Made by a program: the position numbers and the translations under genes. Below, one piece after another: positions 37,064-49,947 of a DNA stretch of 64,000 nt. Within the stretch, counting starts at the first letter, position 1. Every line of letters begins with the position of its first letter. The notes below the pieces were generated by a model. That model was not told where the DNA came from. It searched no databases and saw only the letters and a list, made by a program, of their open reading frames with translations. Source of the stretch: Heterotrichella gracilis (Eukaryota > Sar > Xanthophyceae > Tribonematales > Xanthonemataceae); NCBI GenBank assembly GCA_032358255.1, contig JAULBX010005331.1, forward strand, positions 62,001-126,000, read 5' to 3'.

Positions 37064-37934
37064 TATTGCTATTAAAGGGGCCAAAGCATATATCGCTTGC
37101 TGCTTCTATTTATTTAGACAGCAGACATCCAATGAAAATGAATGCCATTTGCTGCACTGTCTGGTCGTGCACGAACATGTTTAGAAAAATTCAGGAGCTT
37201 CGATGCTGTGACCTTTTGCAGAACTTTGGAGATTTTTGCGCTTTTACACTTAGTAGATTTATGTTCAGAAAATTCAACCTGTCAGTATGATAACACATGC
37301 TGATGTGATCAACCTGTGAGCATGATGATGGGGACCTGGTGAACAGTTCCTGATGACAGTAAGAGGCGTTGTCATATCATCCTATGGACACCAACTTCAC
37401 TTAGAAGGGGTCGTCCACATTTGCGATCAATTAGATCAATCCGCAATTGCTTATATCCATGCAGAACGTTACAGTGCTTTGCCTTCATGGTGCTGGAATG
37501 GATTTGCTGTAAGCTGCTGGTTACAACTGCTGTAATTGAGCTGAGAAAATGGCCGGATTCACCCAATAGGCTAACGGGTTGAAGGTGCAACTGCGGGACC
37601 AAAGGGCCTCTACTGGAAATTCAACCTCCAGGGTGTACACCAGAAGCAATTTTCATCTCCATTGCAGCTATAGCAAGTATCAAAGTAAGGTTCTCTCATA
37701 GCGTGGTAGTAACACATCCTACCTCGAACTGCATATGTGCAGGATGAGGTGGCATGCGACTGTATGCGGCACAGCTTTTGACCATTATTTTGATTTGATT
37801 GACTTGCATAAAATCTCCATCTAAAGTGTGTGCCCTTCAAGGGCGCAAAAGGCAACAAGCGGTATCGGTTGGGAACACCACTGAATGCTATTCACTGTGT
37901 CTGCAACTGCCTGTGGTGGCAACACTGGGCTGTC
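37064..37934. other. Convergent spacer between MYND and dynein light chain genes
   Basis: AT-richer sequence holding the 3' ends of two convergent genes. No other gene was seen. Confidence 0.5.
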
Positions 37935-38291
37935 CTAGATCGCCAGCCAATACACCACCACGTGGGACCACGTCGTGCTGTTTTCCCATTGCACGCTCAG
38001 CTTGCCATCGGTCCTGTTCTCCCACCGCGCGCTGCTCGCGCTGTGCAGCCCTGCCCCTGCCTTCTGCGAGATGGTGCAGGTGACCACAAACTTGAAGGGT
38101 TTTTGCAGCTGGGCCAGGCGTTTCAGGCAGCCCTCCACAGTGTTTGAGCACCACTGGTTGACCTTGGCCTCCTGGTACTGGTTCTCCCCAATGGCCTGGT
38201 TGATGGCCTCCCTGACCAGGGAGTCCACCTCTGCGTCGTCCACCAGCTCGTACTCCGTGAGGCCAACATCTTGGGGGCCATCTCGAGCCAT
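37935..38291 (-). CDS. DYNLT1: Tctex-type dynein light chain (DYNLT1-like)
   Basis: A single uninterrupted exon encodes 118 residues. It matches Tctex1/DYNLT1 along its length: EVDSLVREAINQAIGENQYQ, KVNQWCSNTVEGCLKRL, KPFKFVVTCTISQKAGAGLH and a C-terminal WLAI. The family forms dimers that link intermediate chains of cytoplasmic or axonemal dynein and cargo. The length is typical (~113-118). The start ATG sits in a plausible context and no upstream in-frame extension is needed. It is the only intronless confident gene here, which could reflect retrocopying or simple intron loss. No poly(A) tract is visible at its 3' side. It is convergent with the MYND gene. Confidence 0.93.
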   Translation of the reverse strand: MARDGPQDVGLTEYELVDDAEVDSLVREAINQAIGENQYQEAKVNQWCSNTVEGCLKRLAQLQKPFKFVVTCTISQKAGAGLHSASSARWENRTDGKLSVQWENSTTWSHVVVYWLAI

Positions 38292-39977
38292 TCCAGGGGG
38301 TTCCCGTGGGGTTTAGTTCAAGGGTGTGATCTCCAGAAGGGATGTGAAGAATTTACTGGCTGTGCGCTCCTGCTGGAGTCCACGCAAACCAGGTAAGAAA
38401 ATCTGCATGGTTGGAAGTAGAGTGTTGTTGTGCAACCTTTCAAAGTTGAAAAGAACACAAGTGCACCCCCATTTCTGCTCAACCATCACGCCCTATACAA
38501 TTTTGACATTGTCACTTCAAACCTTTTAGAGGAGGCTTATGCTTTCATATGCGATTTATGAACCAGTGATTTAGAGACCGTGCTATGCAAGGGACATGTC
38601 TGGGCTGCTCACGATGGTCGTGGGCGCCCACATTACCACATGCCCACCACATGTTGCACCGTGCAGTTCCAAGGAAAAGCTGTTGTTAAGGACCATGTGA
38701 CACAACCACCATGACTCGTAACAAATTGATTGCAAGAGGCCACGGCACGCAGGGTAGCGTTGTGCTTTGTAACAGTAGTGCACCCAACAACTTCGTCAAA
38801 AACGAACCTGATGGTCACTGGTTGAAGGTCAGTGAGGGTGCCCTGCTCTGCACGAGTAACTGTTCTCTACATGCCATCACTGAAGCGTTCCAATTTTTCG
38901 GTGTGCTGGACTAAATAGCCCCTTTAAAGTGAAACCCGCAGTTGGGTACCCACTTGTTGCCTGCCAATGCCAGAGGAGGTAGCACGGCCGTCAAGATGTG
39001 GTTGAGGTTGAGGCTGTGGATGCACATCAGTAGTTTAATTTATCTAGTTTCGTCTATCGTACCGATAGCAAGAGCGCGTGTGTGCTTAAAAAACTTGAAG
39101 CCCGCCAGATGCCTTTTCATGTTCAGCCTGTCCCCTCCCCGTTTTGGAATATCACGCTACCAGGCAGCGGGGCTTCTATGAGTCTCAGGCTGTTTCAAAC
39201 GTTGTTTCCTTCGGAAGAAGCTTTCGCAGCCGTCAGTGATAGAAAGCTGGAACGAACAGGCAGCAACAGTGCTTGTGGAACGAGGAACTGTTGTACCCAA
39301 CTGCTTGAAACCAGTTTTGAAGCCCACCACGCAGCCACCACCATACACCAGGCTCAGGTCAACCCATAGCGTTGCCGTCTGGGTTGCACACTCCTGCTGG
39401 CAGACAGACGCTGCGTGGAAACAAACAGGAGTTACAGGTACCGTCTTTGTCCAACATTAACCAAATTGACGGCACTAGTCTGTCGTCCAACCATTGGTTG
39501 TACGAACGTTCTAGCCGCATAGGGCAGCGCGTAGCTTTGTGCGAAGGAGCCACTGTGTACACTCAGGTTTTCGCTGTTGCACCAAAAATCGACTCCGTTT
39601 CTCAGTGCCAAGGCGCTTTCTGCGCACTTGCACACATGCATGCATATTGCGCTGCCCCCAGCGTGAACCGTTGCTGTTGGCCACGCTCCATATCGATAGC
39701 CAGTGGGTTGCCAACTTCTTTACTGCTGGGGCAATGATGTACGACCAGGGTCGAAGATGGGTATATAACGTGTGCACGGTTTACGTTGCAACTGGCAAAC
39801 GAACCACTTTGTTGGGCCCTTGGCAGTCAACCACGTAGGACAATAGGCTTCTACCACAGAACAGGCAGAACCTCAACACGTTTCCATCTCATGGCCTTCC
39901 TGCAGGCCTACTACTGCAGCAGCCCCGTAGAAGCTCGGCAGCTCTGGGCTTGACCCAGGGTGGGAATTGGGGGGCCC
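38292..39977. other. Divergent intergenic region
   Basis: Lies between the starts of the dynein light chain (-) and RING-PHD (+) genes and should hold both promoters. No coding region or clear regulatory motif was recognised. Confidence 0.45.
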
Positions 39978-42900
39978 ATGGCACAGGGCGAAGAGTTGCT
40001 GTGCGGCATATGCCACAATGACAGCTTCAAAGAAGCTGGGGAGCTGGACTGCTGCAAACACATGTGAGTGCTTTCTAGGCTCTCTTACCCACACTGCGGC
40101 ACTGCTGGGGTGCTCTTGATGTGTGCCAAGCTTGACCTACCGCCATGCCTCTACCCAACAAAGTGTTGCGCTTAGACCGATGCGTGTTAGGCGTGTGCAC
40201 CTGACCCAAACCCCCCAACACCCTCCCCCGCAGGTTCTGCTTCCCTTGCATCTCCAAGTGGTCAGAAATCGAGTCGCGCTGCCCATTCTGCAAGCAGCGC
40301 TTCACACAAATCACACAAAAGGCGCTCACCTTTGGCAAAAGCAAGAAGCGGCGGCGGGAGGAGGCCGACTCCCCCACCTCCAGCCCGCTCCCCTCACCGA
40401 AGCACGCACGCAGCAGCGCCACTGGGCATCCGCACGTGCACCGGGACAACGATGGCAGGCTGCTGGGCAGGGTGATGCAGACGCTGGTGGTGGAGGAGCG
40501 CAATCAGACGGTGACGTGGCGGGACCTAGGGTTTCCCGAAGACCCTCTGGAGCACATCCTGTGCACGGTGTGCGGGGGCGGGGACAACGAGGCGCAGCTG
40601 CTCATATGCGACTGTGCGTGCTAACCCTAAAACCCTACACCTTTGCAATGCCTACCCTCATGGCACAACGGGTCAGCGCATTTTCGCACTGCCGGCAGGC
40701 CTCAGCGTTGCAACAGCATGGCGTAGGACACGCTGTTGCACGCCTGCCATGCAGCGCACACGCAGCGCGCAGGGGCAGCCTTTCGTGCTGTCCTTGCATC
40801 CCACTTGCTTGCAACAACCCATTAGAGGCTGCCGGTCCCACGGTCCCACGGGTTCAGGGTTATGTCACACTTCCCCTCCCCTGCCACCTTTTAACCACGC
40901 CCACCTGGCTGCTGCAGGCTGTGAGGCAGCCCTCCACACCTACTGCGGCCACCTGGACGAGGTGCCCGAGGGCGACTGGTTCTGCGACAGCTGTGTGGCG
41001 CGGGGCGAGGGGCGCCAGCAGGGCGTGCCTGGGGGCGCAGCAGCTCACAGCAGCAGCCAAGATGCCAGGGGGGTGGAGGAGAGCGACAGCGAGTCTTCAG
41101 ATGAGGAGGAGGGAGTTGTGTACGTTCCCTACCCTGGACATGCGGCGGCCCTTATGTATTTGTATACTTTATTTATGTACTGTTTTTTATTTGTATTATT
41201 TGTATTAAGTTGTGTAGCCGACTGGTTGGCCACCATCTGCCACACTGGAAACAACGTCAGTTAAGCCTTGGCTACAGGACTGGGGTGAGCATACCCAGAC
41301 ATGCTAACCTGGCTTCAAAGCTGGAAAGCAAATACTTACTTACTTACTTAAGTTGTGTAACCTGCTGGCGCTGTGGGAAGGACAGGTTGGATTCTAGGGC
41401 GTGCATCATATCAATAATAATAATCAACTCGAGGGAGTGCTCGCTGCATTCAGGGTGTGGTCTGTGTGCCACTGTCATCGGCTGCAGGCTAGCTGAGCTG
41501 GGAAACCTTAAACCCTAAACCCTGGCTGCGCTGGTGCACGCCAAACTGCTTTAACCCTAAATATGTACATTTTTGCTGTGCAGACTGGCCCAGCTGCTTC
41601 ACAACATCCGTGGTGAGCGCGGCAGGCGCAAGGCCAACACAAGGGGGGCAACTCGACAGAACCTGGAGGGGATGACAGTGCTGGCGCAGATTGGGGGCAG
41701 GGGTGCGGAGGGCAGCACGCGGGACCACAGGTGCGTGCACTAAACACAAACCCCCAGACAGGCGTGCATGGATGTCTCAATCCAAGGTACAGACATGCGT
41801 GCATGCATGCACGCTACATTCATGGTGATAACCATATTTGGGTCTGGTCTATTCCCCATGGGTGCATGAGAGAACTGTTAACCATAAACCAGCTATGCGT
41901 GCGTGAACCTGCGTTGGTGTCTGTGGTTGATTTCACCCACTGTGTACACATGCCAACCGCGGAGGCGGGCACTGTACAGCAGCTTTAAACACCAAACGCG
42001 TTGTGAGGTGGTGGTGCTGGGTATGCAAGTGCCTGCTTAGGCGCCAGGGGTTGCATCACAGCAGCTGTGTTTTGCAAGCTGTCCCCTGGCCTCTCCATGA
42101 TGCATATAGCATGGGCATGGCATGATCTACGTGCTCTGAAACTCACAATGTGGGCGCTCTTCCAGGAACGTCGAGGCGCTTCGCAGCCGGTGGGAAGCCT
42201 ACCGGCAGGGGCCCTCCGCCTTCCCTGCAGCCCACCTGCAATCGGCAGAAAACCCCAGGCGCCAGTCGGGCCCGCGTGCTGGCACCTCACATGCACCGCC
42301 ACTGGCGCGGCTGGCGACCCCATCCAGGCCCACACATCCACATGCAAGGGGTGGTAGCGGGGAGGCAACGCCGCCACCGGGGGGAAGGACCCTGCAGCGG
42401 CTGGTGCGAGCCAGTGAGGCTGGGCCACGTGGCGCACATGGTGACGCCGTCGCCGCCAGCTGGCAGGCGCTGGACCAGGTCCTGGCCAGCAGCCCACCCA
42501 AGGGTACCCCCGGCAGGCCGCAAAACCCTATGGCGGGGTCTGGCAACGGCGCCGGCGCGCCGCGCGACGCGGGGCGGGACGCTCGGGAGCTTGCGGCGGC
42601 GGCGGCTGAACTGCGGCGGAGGTCATTGCCTTCCCAGACCAGCCAAGGGCAGCTGCCTAATGCCCAGAGTTTGCGGGGATTGGCGGCGCATACTCACCAC
42701 AACAGGCACCAACCGCTTCCTGCAGCGGCTGCCATGGCCAGTGGGGGTCAGCGGGGCACGGGCAGTGTGCGGGGGGACGGTGGCAGCGGTGCGCACCCTC
42801 GGGCCTCGCGCCAGCACCTGGATGAGCAGGGCAGAGTATCCAGTCCTCAGCGGGTGCCGGTGGCAGCGCCGGTGGAGCAGCGGCACCGACCCCGCGCCCA

Positions 42901-43546
42901 GCGGGACGCACATGCGCATGCGCATGCGGCGCCGCAGCCCTCCTTGCAGCATCGTGTGCCGGCGCCGGCGTTGGCGCCGGTGACGTCATCCACTGCGGCG
43001 CTGGCCAGGCACCTTGCCCGCGGCCTGTCCACAGCGCAGCCCCCACCGCCCCACCACCAAACCCCTTCCGCGCCACACCACCACCACCACCCCGCCGCAG
43101 CGGTGCACCGCCCCGGGCAATCAACATCCACCCCCAGCGGCGTGGCTCTCCGGCACCAACGCCAGCACCAGCACCTGTCCTCGCAAGATGCGGGGTGTAC
43201 ACCGCCAGCTGCATTTGGGGATGGGGATGCGCTCCTCACGGAGCAAAAGCGCGCCTTCAAGTCCGCGGCTGCGGAGCGCGTCAAGCTGGTGCTGAAGCCC
43301 ATCTACGGGCGCCAGGAGATCAGCGCGGCGCAGTACAAGCAGGTAGCGGCCACCTCGGTGCGCGCGCTGTACCACCAGTGGCTGGCGGCGGGGGGCGGGA
43401 GGGGGGGTGGGGTGTCGCAGGAGCTGGTGTGTGGGACGGTGTATGGGGTTCTGGCCACGCTGGGGCTGTCTGTGGGTGGCGGCGGGGGTGGGAGTGGCGG
43501 GGCGACACCCCAGGTGGGGGGCGTTGCGCACAAGGTGGGCTGGTGA
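39978..43546 (+). CDS. RING plus PHD finger protein (PHRF1-like)
   Basis: Exons 39978-40063, 40234-40613, 40918-41119, 41584-41730 and 42166-43546 total 2196 nt (731 residues) with matching phases. A C3HC4 RING spans residues 9-48 (C9, C12, C26, H28, C31, C34, C45, C48), followed by a basic KSKKRRR stretch. A C4HC3 PHD finger spans 139-181 (CTVCGGG...CDCCEAALHTYC...WFCDSC). Then come an acidic Ser/Glu stretch and a long low-complexity Ala/Pro/His-rich linker. A conserved-looking helix (VKLVLKPIYGRQEISAAQYK, ~645-665) resembles the C-terminal motif of PHRF1-type proteins. This architecture suggests a nuclear ubiquitin ligase or chromatin reader linked to RNA polymerase II; that role is inferred from family resemblance. 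Start is the ATG four codons before the RING. Confidence 0.9.
41230..41352. repeat. Dispersed repeat B in a RING-PHD intron
   Basis: CACCATCTGCC, CCCAGACATGCTAACCTGGCT and GCTG...GCAA blocks match ~1300-1400 in the ABCA gene (CACCATCTGCC, CCCAGCAATGCTGACCTGGCT). It ends in an ACTTACTTACTT run. SINE-like size. Confidence 0.65.
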
Positions 43547-45721
43547 TGCATGTGTCCGTGTGGGGGCCGGGTGTGTGCAATTCATGGGCCTGGTCAAGCA
43601 GTTGTTGCGTCAAACGTTTTTTATTGGCTGCTCCCAACGGGTTCACCTGTGTCACTGCGTGGGATGTGCCAGGGCGGAAAGGTGGCGTCGAGGTTACAAC
43701 CGGCAGTAGCCAGGAGGATATTCTTGTAGATTTTCTGATTATACGCGGGTCATCTTCTTAATACTCAAAGGCTTGTGACTGCCAGTTGTCGTTTTGGCTG
43801 CCCTGGGCCGGCTGCCAACAGGAGGTTACAAACTTGATGGCTGCGCAAGTGGCATTAGTGGTGCATGTCCTGTTTAAACAGCACGCAAACCTGTTGCAAG
43901 TGTGACAACTTTCACTCCTATCGGTCACGGACAGTTGCATATGGCAGACGCCACACTGCTGCATAACCTGCAAACCTGATGCACAAGTGACACCCGGTTG
44001 CAGCGCAAGCAAAATGACAACCCAAGCATGTGTTTGAGTGGGTAGACACCCTGCTTGCCCAAAAGCAGGTGACTTGGCTGTCCTGGGAAACTGCAGGTAA
44101 CACCATGCGCCATTCCGCGGGAGCTTGGTGCAAAGTGCAAAGTGGGCCAACTTGTCTGTGGCCTGCGCACCCGTGGCACCGCTCGCACCTTTGAGGCTAC
44201 ACCGCACGTTGCCACGGTATCCACGGGTGGGCCAATGGCAGCCGTTTGGGCTTTCAGGAGACGGCGGCCCGCGCAAGGGACCGGGGACGTCCGGCGCGCC
44301 GATCCAGATTTACACGGACATTTCAGGCCAATTATGTCATACAACGTCATAGTTCTCCGGCACACGATCACATGTCGCGGTCATGCCAGGCTGGCGCGGC
44401 GCTGAAGCCGGTCAGCCCGCCGATGAGGGGTTCCAAATTTACGGCTGCAGTGACTCGTGCATCAAATTTGGGACCATTTTAGACCATGGGGAGCTCATCC
44501 CCAAGTGACAATCCCTGATCGCTAATAATCCCCAAACATCACCAACTATCAGCTCAGATTCAGTCTAAAATCCCCATCGTGCTGTCTGTCATCCCAGGAT
44601 GAACGTTTAAAATTCCACTTCGAGATCCCCATTTCGAGATGCCGTATCGGACGAGTGAAAATGCAGAAATCTTCCGGCTGTTGCAGGTCCGATCCGCATG
44701 ACGTATTGCTAGTGCGGGCCCCACGGGCTGGTGTTTTCGGAGGCCTGTTTTTGGTGTTGCACAACGAGAACAAGCTCTCACTAATAGCTGCTACGTATCC
44801 CTGCCATTCGAGCGTGGGGCGTTGATTCTATCCAGCATCAGACAGCAACGTTGTCCAGCAAGCGGGTTGGTTTGCAAGGCAAGCACGGGGTGCAGCGCGG
44901 CCCTAGACGAGACCGCGGGTGAGGGCCCTGTACCGATGTGACCATTCAATTCGCCCACCATTGACAGCACACTGTTGGCTTGCAAACAGACACATAGCAG
45001 TGGTGGCTGTCGCGAGTGCCCGCGGGTGCCGCACAGCCGTGATTGCTTGCAGTGTACTGCATTGTAGGACGAGGTTTGGTAAATCTGCATCGTGCTGTTC
45101 CGTGCCATGGTGGTACCGCATGAGTTGAGCGGAATTGACGTGCAGGAGTAGACCAGCGGGGTATAGCAGCCCAAGCACTTCGACTACCCTTTGTCGCCTC
45201 CCTCTTGTCCGTGCCTAGCTAGGCACGGGTCTGAAGCCGGGGCGTGGCTCACAAGCAGCACTACGGTACGGGACTAGGGCACTTTTGCCAGAGCACAACC
45301 CCTTGCGAGCACCAACTACGCACCAGCATTGGCGCAGCACGGGCCACGAGCCACAATTGTATCCATGAGCAGCGCGATTGGCTTGTAAGATGGGGGGCAT
45401 GGAGCCGCCAACTCGGTGCCCTACCTCTGGTCCCCCTGCATGGCGTGGGTGTGTTTCTTCCAGAGTTCAATTTCGGCCCTCGCCCCTTTTCGGTCTGGCA
45501 GTTGCTCACACAAGGGTTGATCCGTATTCGCATCAACTCGCACAATTCAGGGGCTGGTTCCCGTCCCGTTTCGGACCTAAGGACGTGGGATGTGTCCTTC
45601 CTTCCATGCGCTTATTCACCCCTCGTATGTTTTTAGAACCATGGGCGTGGTATCGCCTCGCCCGCAGTCCGATTGGCCTTCCAACCAGCCCTGACCCCCA
45701 AACCACTGCGCAGGGTTGATC
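43547..45721. other. Intergenic spacer before the RWP-RK gene
   Basis: Contains the RING-PHD 3' end and the presumed promoter of the RWP-RK gene. No other gene was supported. Confidence 0.45.
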
Positions 45722-48700
45722 ATGGAGGTCGCCGTGCTTCATGGTGGGGCCTCCACCCCCATTTCACAGCCATCCAACCCGCAACCCCTCCACCATGACT
45801 CAACGGGGGGCTGGGGTTTTGAACCCTCGCCGGCCACACCCCTCCCCGACTTCCACACCATGGAAGACTACGACTACCCAGCGGTCTCTGGAGCAATCGA
45901 CATCGAGGGGCCTACCGCGCAGAACAACTGGCAGTACCGCTACAAGCCCACCACCAGCGGTTCCGCATCCGAGCAGCAGCAATCCCAGGGACCCTCCCCC
46001 CACCAGCAGCCACACCAACAAGACATGATGCCCCAGCAGCACCCCCCACAGGGCTACCCAATACCCCGCAGAAGGGTTTTCAGGCCAGCCCAGGGCCACA
46101 TGGTGCAGCAGCGCAGGGCACCCCCGCCTGGCTATGGCCCCCACGTGCGCCCCCGCCAAAGCCCCTACGCCACCCCCCCGGGCCCAGCCATGCGCCCCAT
46201 GCGCCACCCCGCCATACGCGCCCGCGCCCGCATGCCCCACCCCTACCAGCAGCCCATGGGCTATGCCCAGCAAGGGGGGGCAAGGGGGCTCCAGCGGCCA
46301 ACGGGGCCACAAGCAATGCCTTCCAGCGCGCCACCCAAGGTGGTGCACCCTAGGGTGCCCGTCCGCAGGTCCTACACCATGCCCCCACAGGGCACAGCGG
46401 CTGTGTACCCACCCAGTCCACGCTTGGGAAGGTACGCCCCCACTCCCCCTCCACCCCCCACCCTTGTCACCCCCCCGGGTGGGAATCGCCTTTGCCCCCG
46501 CCTTGTGAATCCCCCGCTTTGCCACACGTGGGGATCCCTGCTGCACTGGCTGGACCCTTGGGCAGGGTTACCTGGGCACAGGGCTAGTTCAACCCAACCA
46601 CTGCAGGGATGCGGTTTTAGGGTTAAAGGTTTTCAGAGTCTTGGCCCCTGCTTGGTTGCGCTCCCTGGCAAGTTGGGTTTGATCCAACTGTGTTCACACC
46701 ATTCTGGCAGCTGGGAAACCCCTAAACCCTAGCTTCTATGGGTGCACTACTGTGCTGACCCAACGTGCGCAAATAAGTGACCACTGGTTTTCCACGTGTG
46801 CAGGCGGATGAACAGTGACCCCACTGAGATTGCGGCAGGGGTTGCAGAGCTGGCGTATGCAGAGCAGGTGAGAGGAGATTGTTTAGAATTTATAATTTTA
46901 TTTTTAAATATACCAGAAAGTGCTTGCGCTCCGGCAGCACAGAGCTAGATCAGCAGCCACTGTCTTTGCACAGCTTGGGCCACTGGCCTTGCATAGCTTC
47001 TTTTGACAGGCATTCTACCCATGCCTGGCCATAGGAAAGCCCTTATGGTTCGTAAGGGTAGGCACACACCTTGCTTGCCTGAGCCTAAGCGCCCTCCCCC
47101 TCTACCCCTGTGTGCACCATACCCTAAACTTTGTACTCTCAACCCTAACCCCTCATCATCTCCCCAACAGGATCAGGAATATCGTACCTCGAGCCCTATA
47201 CTCTAAACCACAAACCCTGAACCCTTAACCCCAACCCTCCCTCAAACGTGTTTAGGAGTTCGGATACCTTGAGCCCTAAACCCTAGAGCACAAACCCTGA
47301 ACCCTAACCCCCCTTCCTTTCCCCGACAGGATCAAGAGTACGCCTATCTCGAGCCCGCGCCAGGCCCCGGCTCCTTCACCCACCAGTACCCACCCACCCC
47401 CAGCGGCGGCTACGCCCCCGCGCACCACGAGGTGGAGTATTACCCCGAGGAATACGAGTACGAATACGAGGAGGGGGGTTACTACGTGGACGAACACGGG
47501 GAGGCGGCGTACTACGAGGAAGAGATGTACGACGATGGCGGATACGAGGCCTACGACCAGGGCCCTCCCCAGCAGCAGCACCAGCAGCCTGCGCACCACC
47601 GCCACCACGCGATGATGCCCTCGCCCGAGGTGGGCGGCGCGCCGCGCTACGTGGGAGGGGGGTCGCACCCCGGGGACGACGGGGGCCACGCCTATCCCCG
47701 GGATGAGCCCGAGGAGGTGCGGGTACAGCTGGTGGTGGACCCTGTGGGGACCCACTTCCGGTCCTCGGTGGCGGCGGTCAACCACGGCATGGTGGCGCAC
47801 TTTGGGTACGCGGGCATGGCGCCCGGGTGCCTGCCAATGACCACTTCGGGGGACGCCAGCGCCGCGCAGCAGCAGGTGGAGAGCCACACCTCCTCGCAGG
47901 AGCCCTACGAGCAGCAGGCGATGCAGGGCGGGGTGGCGATGCAGGGGCAGGGCGGCGGCGGGTCGGGCAACCTTGCAGGCCACATGGCGCTCATGGCGGG
48001 CGACGCCCCGGGGTTGCAGATGCAACAACCGCAGCAGCAGTACGCGCTGCCCACGCCCTTTGGGGACCAGCAGCAGCCCTTCACGGCAGTCATGGGGCAG
48101 CTGCACGTGAGCACTGGAGGGCCCGAGCCCGCGCGCTCGTCGGGCGGCATCACCGACGGCAGCGGCGGGCAGGGGAACTCGCCGGGCGCTGCCGCGGGGT
48201 CGCCCTCGACGCGCAACGCGACGGCGGCCGCCGCCTCCGCCGCCGCGCAGCGCAAGATCGCCCACGGCATCACCCTAGAGTACCTAGAGGAGGGCGGCTT
48301 CTTCGACATGCCCATCGCGGTGCGTTACAGGGTCTAGGGTTTATGTTTTCTAGTGTTTTTGCGTTCCACTGCGCGGGGCCTTGCGCAGGCGTTGGCTGTG
48401 GGGCCCGGGATGGCGGGAGGCCCACCGCCTGAGAGGGTTTGGTGAGGAAGGCATCTTCCCCCGCCCACTGCCTCAATGCCTGCACCAAACCCTAAAACCC
48501 TACATTTACCTGCCCACTGCCTCCAAGCCTGCGCCACACGCACGCACCAGCCACCGCGCTCTCTTTGCCCAACACCTTCTCTCAATGGCGCCTAAACCCT
48601 GAACCCTAAATTCTTTTCTCGCCCCTCAGGAGGCCTCATCCAAGCTCAAGCTTGCTGACTCGACGCTCAAGAAGATCTGCCGCGAGTGCCATGTCAACCG

Positions 48701-49947
48701 CTGGCCCTTCAGGTAAGACGCGGAAGGGTGTGGGGTTGCCAGAAGGCAGAATGCCAGAGGCGGAACGGCCAATAGCTTAGTAAGCCATGAAAATACAAGT
48801 GCACTGCGCTCCGCATAGACCGTTTGCTGTTGATACATTTCCCTGCTAAGTGGAGTTACAATCTGCCTATTTTAAATTATGGTATTAAAAAGCAATTGGA
48901 GATTCCATTTAGTGATGGTGCTGGATGGAAATAAACGTTAGTGACGGCCAACCTGTACCTTTTTGTTCCAGGAAGCGCAAGAGCGTGCGCAATTTAGTGG
49001 TGCTGACCGGCAAGCTGCTGGAGCACGTGAGCGGGATGGACAAGCCCGAGGCAACTGCGCTGGCCACCGACTGCCAGGACGTGCTGGCGCTGCTGCACGC
49101 GCTGTATGAAGACAAGCACAGGGTGCGTGCGGGTGTGTGGGGTTGGATGGTTTTCCCTGTGGGCTGGAGGTTCTTTTTTGGGGGGTGGAAGAGCATGGGT
49201 TGGGTGTGTGTCGGCCAGGCGGCTGTGCTGTTCACTGGGCTGAGCAGTGTTCCTAAGGCAGGCTGTCGTAATGGAGGCTGTTTAGGGTTTAGGGTACACT
49301 GTTTGCAGCTTGCTTTATACCATGTATGCTGTCCATGATGGCAATTTGTGCACCGCTACATGTGTGTGTGCTGTGCTGTCGCCATGGAACCTTGCCTAAG
49401 GGTTTAGGGTACACCATGTGTCAAGTTGTCTCACACCGCATGTGTGGTGGGCAGATGTATGCCGTGGCTGGTCTGCCTCCAGAGATCAAGAAGTTCAGGC
49501 AGAAGATCTTTGCCATCAGGTGCAAGCTCAAGCGCAAGGCAGCAAGTAAGTAGGCACTACCTGGATTCACTGCGCAGTTGCTGAAATTGGGACCCCAATG
49601 ACTTGCCTGCACAACCGCCTGCTTGTGCTAGTTGCTTGTGGGTTGGTGACTGGGTCTCGTGTGGCTGATGGCTGTTCTCTTTTGGTTGGAAAAGAGTTTT
49701 AAATAATTTCTAGGATAATTTCTAGGATATTACAAATCACAAGATTTATTTGCCGATCGCATTTAGAGGGGGGGGGGAGGGGGAAACTTAAAAATAAGAT
49801 TTGTTGGCTGTTTGTCAAATATACTATTCTGACTGTGGCTGTCTGCCTGCAGATGGCACGCTGGACAAGTTTGGTGCGTCTGAGGCCACCCTGCTGGAGC
49901 TGCTGGAGATGTTCATTGAAACCGAGAAGGAGGACAAGGATGAGTAG
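45722..49947 (+). CDS. RWP-RK domain transcription factor
   Basis: Exons 45722-46431, 46804-46867, 47330-48319, 48630-48712, 48972-49122, 49455-49545 and 49853-49947 total 2184 nt (727 residues) in phase. The first ~580 residues are low complexity: Gln/Pro-rich, then acidic Tyr/Glu-rich (EEYEYEYEEGG), then Gly/Ser-rich, as in transactivation regions. The RWP-RK domain spans ~578-625 across three exons: EGGFFDMPIA, EASSKLKLADSTLKKICREC and HVNRWPFRKRKS. It keeps the RWPxRK core that binds DNA. A Lys-rich helix (EIKKFRQKIFAIRCKLKRKA) and an acidic C-terminus ending EKEDKDE follow. RWP-RK factors govern nitrogen response or gamete and egg identity in plants and algae. No GAF or PB1 domain is visible, so it is closer to the RKD-like class than to NLPs. 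The target pathway is unknown. Confidence 0.93.
47170..47200 (+). pseudogene. Copy of the start of RWP-RK exon 47330-48319, with acceptor
   Basis: CCCCAACAG acceptor then GATCAGGAATATCGTACCTC, matching the exon start. The truncated edge enters GAGCCCTATACTCTAAACC, a degenerate telomere-like run. Confidence 0.85.
47251..47276 (+). pseudogene. Second copy of the same exon start
   Basis: TTTAG acceptor then GAGTTCGGATACCTTGAGCC, joined to CTAAACCCTAGAGC. Confidence 0.8.

Noticed and set aside
42150-42983. 277-residue plus-strand frame in the RING-PHD gene
   Set aside because: Alternative frame of a GC-rich exon whose true frame joins in phase with the RING-PHD exons.
45800-46546. 248-residue minus-strand open frame
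   Set aside because: Antisense shadow of the Pro/Gln-rich first RWP-RK exon.
47276-48265. 329-residue minus-strand open frame
   Set aside because: Antisense of the GC-rich RWP-RK exon. Its Arg/Leu/Val-rich composition mirrors the opposite strand.
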